Below, piece by piece: positions 1 to 5,478 of a DNA stretch of 5,588 nucleotides. Under the pieces are notes generated by a model. The model was given only the letters and a program-made list of their open reading frames with translations. It did no database searches and had not been told where the DNA came from. Position numbers and translations under genes: made by a program. Numbering within the stretch: position 1 is the first letter of the stretch; each line of letters starts with the position of its first letter. The stretch is from Armatimonadota bacterium (GTDB taxonomy: Bacteria; Armatimonadota; UBA10988), in the NCBI GenBank assembly GCA_016183835.1, contig JACPDV010000509.1, positions 11,834 through 17,421 on the forward strand. The letters are read 5' to 3'.

Positions 1-80
1 CGATCGGTCCGGGTGGGGAGGTCTACGTCCTCGACGGCAACCGCATCCGCTTGATCCAGAGCCTGCTGACCAACCCGTGA
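1..80 (+). CDS. C-terminal end of an NHL/beta-propeller-like protein (5' truncated by window)
   Basis: A + strand frame read from position 3 is open to a TGA at 78-80 and gives 25 residues, including GPGGEVYVLDGNRIRLIQ and then SLLTNP. The pattern G-G-x-V-Y-V-x-D-x-x-N-R-I-R is what one blade of an NHL or SMP-30-type beta-propeller repeat looks like, with the strand that carries the D-x-x-N turn. Such proteins are usually extracytoplasmic scaffolds or binding proteins, and in the bacterial groups suggested by this window they are often long and secreted. Only the tail is visible, so the number of blades, any signal peptide and any fused domain are unknown. No gene follows on the same strand for over 200 nt, so this is the last gene of its transcription unit. 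The family assignment rests on one repeat and is moderate at best. Confidence 0.5.
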   Translation, partial: IGPGGEVYVLDGNRIRLIQSLLTNP

Positions 81-138
81 GCGCATCGGTGGCTCTACGA
101 CGGCCGCGGGCGTTGCGCCAGCTTCACTCCTTTTGCTG

Positions 139-169
139 CGGGCGTCCCCAGCACAGGGGTTCTCGCCCG
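139..169 (+). terminator. Possible terminator-like hairpin after the upstream gene
   Basis: An imperfect stem can be drawn 58 nt after the upstream stop codon. An outer arm at 139-144 (CGGGCG) pairs with 164-169 (CGCCCG), and an inner arm CCCC at 146-149 pairs with GGGG at 156-159 around a six-base loop. An asymmetric internal loop (T145 against 160-163) separates the two stems. No T-tract follows on the + strand, so it is not a standard intrinsic terminator. It may be a Rho-assisted pause site or simply GC-rich sequence. The rest of 81-239 shows no credible gene. Confidence 0.25.
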
Positions 170-239
170 GGTGCGCCCAAATGACCAGGGCGATGATAGA
201 GCGTGCGCGGGGGAATGCCGGGGTGGCGGCGGATACCGC

Positions 240-267
240 TTGACGCAGCGCCGGAGTGGGCCATAAT
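240..267 (+). promoter_or_regulatory. Sigma70-type promoter of the toxin-antitoxin locus
   Basis: TTGACG at 240-245 matches five of six -35 consensus bases. CATAAT at 262-267 matches five of six -10 bases, and the spacer is 16 bp. Transcription would begin near 274, giving a leader of about 25 nt before the antitoxin ATG at 299. A GGAG at 288-291, seven bases before that ATG, serves as its ribosome binding site. The inverted repeat just downstream overlaps the -10 box, as expected for an autorepressed toxin-antitoxin promoter. Confidence 0.7.
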
Positions 268-290
268 ACGTGGATCACGTATTACGTGGA
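264..290. promoter_or_regulatory. Inverted-repeat operator for VapB/VapBC autorepression
   Basis: TAATACGTG (264-272) and CACGTATTA (276-284) are perfect 9-bp inverted arms around a 3-bp spacer. A third half-site follows: TACGTGGA occurs at 267-274 and again at 283-290, a 16-bp direct spacing. The repeat covers part of the -10 box and the expected start of transcription. Ribbon-helix-helix antitoxins of VapBC modules bind palindromic operators in their own promoters, alone or with toxin, and block RNA polymerase. This placement fits that mechanism. The arrangement is read directly; the binding protein is inferred from adjacency. Confidence 0.7.
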
Positions 291-298
291 GCAGCGGC

Positions 299-916
299 AT
301 GGCGAACCTCACGCTGAGCATCGACGACGACCTGGTGCGCAAAGTGCGCAAGATCGCGCTCGACCACGACACGACTCTGACGGCGATGGTGCGGGAGTAT
401 CTGGAGTCGGTCGCGCAGGCGGAAGCGGTCGAGCGGCTAGCCGCAGTGGCACGGCTAAGGGAAGGTGGAACCGGGATGAGCTTTATGACCGCTGAGAGGG
501 TGTTTCTAGACACGAACGTGCTCGTCTACTCCTACGATGCCTCGGAGCCGCGCAAACACGGGATCGCGCGCGCCGTCCTGGAGTCGGCCGTCGAGACGGG
601 CAACGCTGCCATCTCCGGTCAGGTACTGGGCGAGTTCGTCAACGTCGTGACGCACAGGATCGCGCAGCCCCGCACGCTGGCGCAGGCGATCCTGATGGTC
701 GGCGACCTGGACGCTTTGAACGTCGTCGCCGTAGACCGGTCGCTGGTCAAGCAAGCCCTGCTGATCCAGCAGGCCGAGCAGACTTCGTACTGGGACGCTC
801 TGATTCTGGCCGCGGCGACCCGCGCACGGTGCACGGTGCTGCTCTCCGAGGACTTCGGCCACGGCCGGCGGTACGGGTCGGTGGAGGCACGCAATCCGTT
901 CATCGGCGGCGAGTGA
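299..916 (+). CDS. Ribbon-helix-helix antitoxin joined in frame to PIN-domain toxin (VapB-VapC read-through ORF)
   Basis: The frame runs without a stop from ATG 299 to TGA 914-916 (205 aa). Residues 1 to about 45 (MANLTLSIDDDLVRKVRKIA, then a helix ending REYLESV) form a ribbon-helix-helix DNA-binding unit: a beta strand with alternating L/I residues followed by two helices, as in antitoxins of VapBC modules. From about residue 60 the protein is a complete PIN-domain ribonuclease with acidic residues D71, E112, D166 and D185. Normally the antitoxin ends in its own toxin-neutralising tail and stop, and the toxin starts in another frame a few bases earlier. Here the antitoxin lacks that tail, which sits in the -1 frame at 457-495. 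The simplest reading is a 1-nt deletion (or 2-nt insertion) near 455-468 that removed the antitoxin stop and fused the genes. The ATG at 299 is chosen over upstream starts because the conserved strand begins there, GGAG lies seven bases upstream, and the promoter/operator ends just before it. A sequencing error could mimic the fusion. Confidence 0.7.
   Translation: MANLTLSIDDDLVRKVRKIALDHDTTLTAMVREYLESVAQAEAVERLAAVARLREGGTGMSFMTAERVFLDTNVLVYSYDASEPRKHGIARAVLESAVETGNAAISGQVLGEFVNVVTHRIAQPRTLAQAILMVGDLDALNVVAVDRSLVKQALLIQQAEQTSYWDALILAAATRARCTVLLSEDFGHGRRYGSVEARNPFIGGE
457..495 (+). pseudogene. Out-of-frame relic of the antitoxin C-terminal tail
   Basis: Read in the frame one base behind the antitoxin N-terminus, 457-492 gives KGRWNRDELYDR followed by TGA at 493-495. 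The pattern W-x-R-[DE]-E-L-[HY]-[DE]-R-stop is the usual last line of antitoxins paired with this kind of PIN toxin, where the tail wraps over the toxin active site. Its survival out of frame, immediately before a stop that would overlap the toxin start by about 20 nt, is the main evidence that the locus was once two overlapping genes. Restoring one base near 455-468 would give an antitoxin of about 65 residues ending in this motif. Confidence 0.65.
462..468 (+). promoter_or_regulatory. Shine-Dalgarno sequence for independent VapC translation
   Basis: AAGGTGG differs from the ideal AAGGAGG at one base and lies seven bases before the ATG at 476. This favours 476 over the second in-frame ATG at 485, which would be 16 bases away. 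It suggests free VapC can be made from the same mRNA as well as the fused product. Confidence 0.6.
476..916 (+). CDS. vapC: VapC-family PIN-domain ribonuclease toxin
   Basis: This is the toxin half of the module, 146 aa when started at ATG 476, a normal length for a single-domain VapC. PIN toxins are Mg2+-dependent endoribonucleases that cut tRNA or rRNA and stop growth when the antitoxin is lost. The four-acid active site is complete: D12 in VFLDTNVLVYSYDA, E53 in GQVLGEFVNVV, D107 in SYWDALILAAA and D126 in TVLLSEDFGHG. The end pattern LSEDF-x-H-G followed by NPF resembles the COG5573-type PIN proteins. The start is chosen for its Shine-Dalgarno at 462-468; the frame is also continuous with the antitoxin upstream. 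In an intact locus this start would overlap the antitoxin end by 20 nt, giving translational coupling. With an intact catalytic set but a damaged antitoxin tail, the toxin may be poorly neutralised, held in cis by the fused ribbon-helix-helix domain, or inactive for reasons not visible here. Confidence 0.85.
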   Translation: MSFMTAERVFLDTNVLVYSYDASEPRKHGIARAVLESAVETGNAAISGQVLGEFVNVVTHRIAQPRTLAQAILMVGDLDALNVVAVDRSLVKQALLIQQAEQTSYWDALILAAATRARCTVLLSEDFGHGRRYGSVEARNPFIGGE

Positions 917-977
917 CCGGCTCCGCGGAGGAGCAGGCGCCGACGTAGCCAATCCCCCACCAACCCGGGGTACCACC

Positions 978-2075
978 ATGCCGTCCCAGCCGATGACCTC
1001 CCGCGAGCGCTTCCACGCCACCTTCGAATACGGCCAGCCCGACCGCGTCTTCCTCATGCCGCAATGGCTCTTCGGCGAGACGCGCAACCGCTGGCTCCGC
1101 GAAGGGCTCCCGCACGACCAGCACCTCAACAGCTACTTCGGCTACGACCGCTACGAGGTGCTCCCGCTCAACGCCGGGCTCTGGCCGCCGCCTGAATCCA
1201 AGGTGATCGAACAGACCGAGCACTGGCGCATCGACGAGGACGAGTTCGGCGCCGTGACCAAGCACTGGACCGATCGCGAGATCGGCATGTCGCAGTGGAT
1301 CACCTACCCCGTCCGCGACCGCGCCGGCTGGGAGCGCTACAAGGAACGGCTCGACCCCACCGCCGGCCTGCGCTACCCACAGTTCTGGGAGGACTACTGC
1401 CGTTGCGTCCAGGGCCGCGACTACCCCCTCGGCATCCACATCGGCTCGTACTACGGCTGGCTGCGCAACTGGGTCGGCATGGAGCACCTGGCCCTCTGGT
1501 ACTACGACCAGCCCGACCTGGTCCACGAGATGACCGAGTTCGTCGGCGACTTCATCCTCAAGCTGATCGACCGCGCGCTCAACGACATTCCGGACCTCGA
1601 TTTCGCCGTCGTGTGGGAAGACATGGCCTGCAAGAGCGGTTCCCTCATTTCACCCATGATGTTCCGCGACTTCATGACCCCGGTGCTCTCGCGGGTCACC
1701 AGGGTGGTCAACGAGTACGGCATCCGCATCATCATGGTGGACTGCGACGGCAACGTGGACGACCTCGTGCCGCTGTGGCTGGACTCGCACGTCAACTTGG
1801 TCTACCCGATGGAGATCGCCAGCGACTGCGACATGCTGGCCTACCGCCGTCAGCACGGCCGGGACCTCCTGATGCTCGGCGGGATCGACAAGCGCGCGCT
1901 GCGCGACGGCTGCACGAAGGCCGACATCGAGCGCGAGGTGGTGGACAAGGTGACTGAGCTGGTGCGGCAGGGCGGCTACTCGCCGTTCGTCGACCACGCC
2001 GTGCCGCCCGACGTGCCGTTCGCCAACTTCAAGTACTACATGGACCTGATCCACCAGATCTGCACGTTGGCGTGA
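978..2075 (+). CDS. Uroporphyrinogen decarboxylase superfamily protein, non-HemE clade
   Basis: The 365-residue protein has the start typical of this superfamily, MTSRERFHATFEYGQPDRV. Conserved barrel segments follow: WEDMACKSG at 213-221, IIMVDCDGNVDDLVP at 251-265, YPMEI at 276-280, LMLGGIDKRAL at 298-308 and GGYSPFVDHAVPPDV at 332-346. These are the strand ends that line the (beta/alpha)8 active site in URO-D and methylcobamide:CoM methyltransferase relatives. The arginine-rich substrate motif of true HemE near the N-terminus is absent, so haem synthesis is unlikely. The zinc-ligand H-x-C of MtaA/MtbA-type methyltransferases appears replaced by D255-x-D257. Relatives in Planctomycetota and Armatimonadota commonly sit beside sugar oxidoreductases and have no assigned reaction; roles in corrinoid-dependent demethylation have been suggested for some. 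ATG 978 gives a five-residue extension before M6 (ATG 993), where most relatives would begin. Neither start has a convincing Shine-Dalgarno. The next gene starts 25 nt downstream, so the two are probably one operon. The protein is probably cytoplasmic: no signal peptide or membrane segment is visible. Confidence 0.85.
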   Translation: MPSQPMTSRERFHATFEYGQPDRVFLMPQWLFGETRNRWLREGLPHDQHLNSYFGYDRYEVLPLNAGLWPPPESKVIEQTEHWRIDEDEFGAVTKHWTDREIGMSQWITYPVRDRAGWERYKERLDPTAGLRYPQFWEDYCRCVQGRDYPLGIHIGSYYGWLRNWVGMEHLALWYYDQPDLVHEMTEFVGDFILKLIDRALNDIPDLDFAVVWEDMACKSGSLISPMMFRDFMTPVLSRVTRVVNEYGIRIIMVDCDGNVDDLVPLWLDSHVNLVYPMEIASDCDMLAYRRQHGRDLLMLGGIDKRALRDGCTKADIEREVVDKVTELVRQGGYSPFVDHAVPPDVPFANFKYYMDLIHQICTLA

Positions 2076-2100
2076 GCTTCGACTTGCGCGGGAGGGCGAG

Positions 2101-3114
2101 ATGTTCAAGACGGCATTCCTGGGCTGCGGCGGGCGGGCGCGCGGGCACGCGGCGGCCTATCGGCATGTGACGCGCGGCGCGCCGGTGGCCTGCTGCGACC
2201 TCAACGAAGGGCGGCTCAACGCCTTCGGCGACGCGTTCGGGCTGGCCGCGCGGTACACCAGCTTCGCCGACATGGTGAAGGCCGAACGGCCCGACGTGGT
2301 CCACATGGTGACGCTACCCGGCGTGCGCGTCGAGCTGCTCAACCAGGCCGTCGAGCTGCGCGTGCCGGCGGTAATCGTCGAGAAACCGCTCGCTTGCGAC
2401 ATCGACGAGATGGCCGCCATCGAAGCCCTCGACGGACGCGGCACGAAGATCTGTGTCAACCATCAGCTCCGCTTCCACAAGCCGTTCGCCGAGCTGCTGC
2501 AGGGCGTGCGCGACGGCCGTATAGGGCCGCTCCGGCTGATCGACGGGAGCTGCCTCTCGCGCCTCTACGAGCAGGGCTCGCACGTGATGAACCTGATCTT
2601 CGCGCTCAACGGCCACGAGCCACCGGTGATGGTTCACGGCGGCTGCGGCGGGAAGTCAGGCATCCAGACCGGACACCCCTGCGCCGACAACGCCTGGGCG
2701 CAGATCACCTTCGCCAACGGCGTGCGAGCGAGCATCCTCTGCAACGCGGGCGCTCCGCGCAATGGCGACCACGCCTCGCAGTGGATGCACAAGCGCGTGG
2801 CGGCCTACGGCGACGCCGGGCACGTCGCCTGGTGGATGGACCACAGCACCCGGCAGTACTACGGCGAGCCGCCGCGGGAAGAACGCTACGACTACGCCGC
2901 GGAGGACAACCCGGCCCAGGCGCGGCTCACCGAGGCCATGTTCGACTGGCTGGAGGACGAGGGCAAGCCGCACCCGACCCGGCTCGAGGCGTCGCTGCTG
3001 GAGGCGCGGACGCTGATGGGCATCTACGCCAGCGAGCTGCAGCAGGCGCCGGTGAACATGCCGATCAAGTCGACCGAGCCGTTCCTGCCCCGGCTGTGGG
3101 AGTGGCTGCGGTAA
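2101..3114 (+). CDS. Gfo/Idh/MocA-family NAD(P)-dependent oxidoreductase
   Basis: The 337-residue protein opens with a Rossmann fold: a strand (TAFLGCGGRARGHAAAY, glycines 8, 10, 11 and 15) and acidic D33 in CCDLNEGR, which favours NAD over NADP. The family signature VIVEKPLACD is at 91-100, with the nicotinamide-contacting lysine K95. VNHQLRFHKPF at 119-129 begins the C-terminal alpha/beta domain. H161 in LYEQGSHVMNL matches the catalytic histidine of the usual D-x-x-x-H element, although the acidic position is E157 instead of Asp. The family oxidises or reduces hydroxyls of sugars, inositols and related polyols, and some members use the NAD for hydrolysis by transient oxidation. The substrate cannot be read from the sequence. 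A strong Shine-Dalgarno GGAGG at 2091-2095, five bases before the ATG, fixes the start. The gene lies 25 nt after the URO-D-like gene and is probably translated from the same mRNA. Length is normal for the family, and no export signal is visible. Confidence 0.9.
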   Translation: MFKTAFLGCGGRARGHAAAYRHVTRGAPVACCDLNEGRLNAFGDAFGLAARYTSFADMVKAERPDVVHMVTLPGVRVELLNQAVELRVPAVIVEKPLACDIDEMAAIEALDGRGTKICVNHQLRFHKPFAELLQGVRDGRIGPLRLIDGSCLSRLYEQGSHVMNLIFALNGHEPPVMVHGGCGGKSGIQTGHPCADNAWAQITFANGVRASILCNAGAPRNGDHASQWMHKRVAAYGDAGHVAWWMDHSTRQYYGEPPREERYDYAAEDNPAQARLTEAMFDWLEDEGKPHPTRLEASLLEARTLMGIYASELQQAPVNMPIKSTEPFLPRLWEWLR

Positions 3115-3136
3115 GGGCGGGGTCTCCCGCCCCTAC
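3111..3136. terminator. Inverted repeat between convergent genes that contains both stop codons
   Basis: GGGCGGG (3115-3121) and CCCGCCC (3126-3132) form a perfect 7-bp stem with a GTCT loop. After one mismatch (A3114 against C3133) the pairing continues with GTA (3111-3113) against TAC (3134-3136). The stop codon of the + gene (TAA 3112-3114) and that of the - gene (TAG, 3135-3133) lie in the outer arms, so the repeat is the entire intergenic space. It could act as a bidirectional transcription stop or mRNA 3'-end stabiliser. There is no T-tract in either direction, so intrinsic termination would be weak. GTAGGGGCGGG-type palindromes are common dispersed repeats in some high-GC phyla; whether this is one of them cannot be tested here. 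Confidence 0.55.
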
Positions 3137-5418
3137 GGCGCCCGCCACCCCTTCGCGCCGACGCCCGATAGGTCGAGCGGCTTGAAGCCCAGCTTGAGCG
3201 CCGGCGAGTCGGGCCGCAGCGTATAGTCGTCGTTGCCCGGGTCCACGAACAACGGGTCGGCCACCACGGAGTTCAGCTCAAACCCGCGCTCCTGCATCCC
3301 GGCCAGCTCCGGCACCGGCGCTCCGTTGTGCCAGAACAGGTTGTCGTCCGAGTTCAAGTGCATCACGTCCTTCTGGTTGCCGAGCCCCAGCCTGGCCTCG
3401 GGTTTGGTCCACACCAGCAGGTTGCGCCGGAAGACGTTGCCGATCCCCCGCTGCGCGTAGTCGCTGTACATGAACTGGCTCTCGGCGCCGTCCACGAGGA
3501 CGTTGTTCTCCACCACGTTGCCGTGTCCGCCGTTGATGAACACCCCACCCAGCACCGTGCGCACCACGAGATTGTCGTGAACCTGGAACCCGCTCGACTC
3601 GCCGTCGATGTAGATCCCCCAGGCGTAGTGCGGCGAGCGGATCTCGCCCTCCTGCGTGGTGCCCATGCCCACACTGTCGACGATCACGTTCCCGGCGATC
3701 ACGTTCGGCTCGGGCAGCTTGTTCACGGCATAGGCGTAGATCGCCCCCGTGTCGCCCGTCTCCAGGCTGGTGCGGCGGATGTCGTTCTGCTCGATGCGAT
3801 TGCCGCCGCAGTCGGCGGTGAGCAGGATGCCCATCCGCGGCACATCGTGGATGGTGTTGTTGAGCACGGCGTTGCGCTCGGCGGAGTTGAGGCAGACTGG
3901 GTTGCCGTGCTTGAGCAGCAGCCCGGTGTGGTGGATGTGGTTGCCGGCGATCAGGTTCGCCTCCGCCGGCGCGCCCTCGGCCGCGGCGCCCAGGTGGCGG
4001 TTGTCCGGATTGCCGTTGATCGTGACGCCGCCAGCGCCGCAGTACGCGATCTCGTTGTCGGTCACCGCGTTATGGTGGCAGGCGCCCACCATCACCACCG
4101 CCGTGGCGCCCAGATTGGTGAAGCGGCAGCCGGCGATCTGGCAGTGCTCCGCCGCCCGGAGCCAGATCGAGGCGCTGTCGCTGTGGTACCAGTCCTGGGT
4201 CGGCAGGGCGTAGTCGGTGGCCTCGAAGGTCAGCCCTTCGAGGCGCAGCCAGGCCGCGCCGTCGCGCAGCTCGATCAACCGGTCGACGTTCGATAGGATG
4301 GCGTCCTGCCCGGCGAACCCGGCCTGGTCAGGCAGCCAGCTCAAGACGCCCGTGGCGCGGTTGAGGTACCACTCGCCGGGTGCGTCCAGCGCCTCGCGCA
4401 CGTTGTCGACGAACAGCCGCGCGCCCACCTCGATCATGTAGCCACCGGGCTTCCGGGTGGTGGTCAGCAGGCCCTGCGCCTCGTCGATGGCGGCCACCGG
4501 CACCACGGTGTTGCTGCACAGCCCACCCTCGTAAATGAAGGCGTGGAGCAGCTTGTCAGGTGAGGCGGGCCAAGCGTGGAGCGCACCGGGGTCGAAGTAG
4601 CACTTGAGGCCGGTGGGGTCCACGTACTTGTCCACCGTCATCTGCGTGCCGTGCGATCCACTGAAGCACTCGCACTGGATCACCAGCGCGTGCCGTCCCT
4701 CGGCGGCGGGCTTGAGGTCCGTGCCGGCGGGCTTCCAGGCCGGGTCGTCGCTGAGCGCCCAGGCGTCGAGGTTGAGCCCGCCGCCCTGGTTGTTGGTCCA
4801 GCGGAGGACGTGCCGGCCGGCCGGGAGCGTGAGCTTGGCGCAGTCGGACCAGGCGAAGGTGCCCCAGTCTCCGGTGTCCGGCAGGTTGATGAGCGGGATC
4901 GGCGCACCGCCGTCGAGCTGGACCTGCGTCCGCCCGTCCATGCGCTCGTTGCCGAAGGGCTTGTTGGCGGCGCCGTAGTAGAGCCACAGCGTGTACTCGC
5001 CGGCGGCCGTGAGGTCGAGCTGGTACTCGAGCCAGTCGCCCGGGTTGTGGATGGAGCCGACCCGCGCCCCGAAGCCGCCCGTCCAGCCCTTCGGCGCGCG
5101 GGCGAAGAGGTAGCCGCCGGTGGTGGGATGCTGCGGGTCGAAGTTCGGGTGGCGGGCTCGGATCTGCCGGCGGCCGGCGACGATCAGCTCCTTGCCGCCG
5201 AGGTGCTCCGCGTCGCGGACGAAGGCGGTCCACAGGCCGCCCTCGCCCTGCTTCCAGCCGGTCACCGGCAGGCCGCCGCAGAGGGTCACCTGCTCACCGG
5301 GGAACGAGCGCCAGACAACGGGCGCTTCCTGGGTGCCCGCATCGTCGGCGGTGCAGATGAGGGGCTGGGCCAGGTACCAGGTACCCGCGCGGAGGAAGAC
5401 CCGCACGGGTCCGTTCAC
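3133..5418 (-). CDS. Right-handed parallel beta-helix protein with inserted CBM6/35-like domain (5' end incomplete)
   Basis: 761 residues are counted from GTG at 5418-5416, the first start codon in this frame, but the frame is open upstream to the window edge. Residues encoded to about 5475 (TDGPFLTPERAQTAARAAK) continue the conserved N-terminus of this family, so the true start and any signal peptide are missing. Residues 1-90 form the N-terminal cap (VRVFLRAGTWYLAQPL, then GGLPVTGW). Residues about 123-228 look like a carbohydrate-binding module of the CBM6/35 type: GDWLEYQLDLTAAGEYTLWL, a variable middle, then LTLPAGRHVLRW and GGLNLDAW. Residues about 340-362 carry the family motif GEWYLNRATGVLSWLP. 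Residues about 388-670 are beta-helix coils with N-x-I/V turns (AGNHIHH, LNNTIHD, AGNVIVD, VENNVLVD). The C-terminal cap reads DPLFVDPGNDDYTLRPDSPALKLGFKPLD. Such proteins are usually exported and bind or cleave polysaccharides, often as lyases or glycosidases; no catalytic residue can be assigned. The GTG has no Shine-Dalgarno, which also argues it is not the true start. The gene is convergent with the Gfo/Idh/MocA gene, with stops 18 bp apart. Confidence 0.85.
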   Translation of the reverse strand: MNGPVRVFLRAGTWYLAQPLICTADDAGTQEAPVVWRSFPGEQVTLCGGLPVTGWKQGEGGLWTAFVRDAEHLGGKELIVAGRRQIRARHPNFDPQHPTTGGYLFARAPKGWTGGFGARVGSIHNPGDWLEYQLDLTAAGEYTLWLYYGAANKPFGNERMDGRTQVQLDGGAPIPLINLPDTGDWGTFAWSDCAKLTLPAGRHVLRWTNNQGGGLNLDAWALSDDPAWKPAGTDLKPAAEGRHALVIQCECFSGSHGTQMTVDKYVDPTGLKCYFDPGALHAWPASPDKLLHAFIYEGGLCSNTVVPVAAIDEAQGLLTTTRKPGGYMIEVGARLFVDNVREALDAPGEWYLNRATGVLSWLPDQAGFAGQDAILSNVDRLIELRDGAAWLRLEGLTFEATDYALPTQDWYHSDSASIWLRAAEHCQIAGCRFTNLGATAVVMVGACHHNAVTDNEIAYCGAGGVTINGNPDNRHLGAAAEGAPAEANLIAGNHIHHTGLLLKHGNPVCLNSAERNAVLNNTIHDVPRMGILLTADCGGNRIEQNDIRRTSLETGDTGAIYAYAVNKLPEPNVIAGNVIVDSVGMGTTQEGEIRSPHYAWGIYIDGESSGFQVHDNLVVRTVLGGVFINGGHGNVVENNVLVDGAESQFMYSDYAQRGIGNVFRRNLLVWTKPEARLGLGNQKDVMHLNSDDNLFWHNGAPVPELAGMQERGFELNSVVADPLFVDPGNDDYTLRPDSPALKLGFKPLDLSGVGAKGWRAP

Positions 5419-5448
5419 CTTGGCCGCTCGCGCGGCCGTCTGCGCTCG

Positions 5449-5478
5449 CTCGGGGGTGAGGAAGGGGCCGTCGGTCTC
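5449..5478. other. Junction between the beta-helix gene (- strand) and a topA fragment (+ strand)
   Basis: On the - strand this segment encodes E-T-D-G-P-F-L-T-P-E, recognisable beta-helix N-terminal sequence. On the + strand the same bases encode L-G-G-E-E-G-A-V-G-L, the residues that normally precede the active site of bacterial topoisomerase I. Upstream of about 5449 the + strand no longer resembles TopA. Beyond about 5478 the - strand no longer resembles the beta-helix family. The two homologies thus meet over roughly 25-30 bp that fits both genes, which is what a short shared sequence at a recombination or assembly join would look like. Confidence 0.6.

Noticed and set aside
139..178. 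tRNA-like T-arm (GGGGTTCTCGCCC)
   Set aside because: No acceptor stem, anticodon arm or T-loop consensus could be built around it.
203..298. N-terminal extension of the antitoxin from a start at 203
   Set aside because: It would translate through the -35, -10 and operator sequences, and it lacks family-like residues. The conserved RHH strand begins at ATG 299, which has its own GGAG.
455..478. Programmed -1 frameshift producing the full antitoxin
   Set aside because: The -1 direction is right, but there is no X-XXY-YYZ slippery heptamer and no clear downstream pseudoknot. A simple indel is more economical.
920..934. Hairpin GCTCC/GGAGC after vapC as a terminator
   Set aside because: The stem is only 5 bp, there is no T-tract, and the next gene starts 61 nt after vapC; such short palindromes are expected by chance at this GC content.
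900..1526. Antisense frame of 208 residues across the start of the URO-D-like gene
   Set aside because: Composition is dominated by V, A, E and L from reversed GC-rich codons, with no ribosome binding site or domain signature.
1295..1957. 220-residue overlapping + strand frame inside the URO-D-like gene
   Set aside because: It is arginine-, proline- and histidine-rich out-of-frame translation of GC-rich codons. The 978-2075 frame carries all conserved motifs.
978..2075. Naming the URO-D-like gene hemE
   Set aside because: The HemE N-terminal substrate motif is missing and the active-site segments match the non-HemE clade.
2394..3185. 263-residue overlapping frame inside the Gfo/Idh/MocA gene
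   Set aside because: It is an Arg/Ala/Pro-rich shadow; the Rossmann and EKP motifs belong to the other frame.
3328..4296. 322-residue open frame on the + strand opposite the beta-helix gene
   Set aside because: It is an antisense shadow of a high-GC gene: low complexity, rich in V, A, H and R, with no recognisable motif. The opposite strand has clear family homology.
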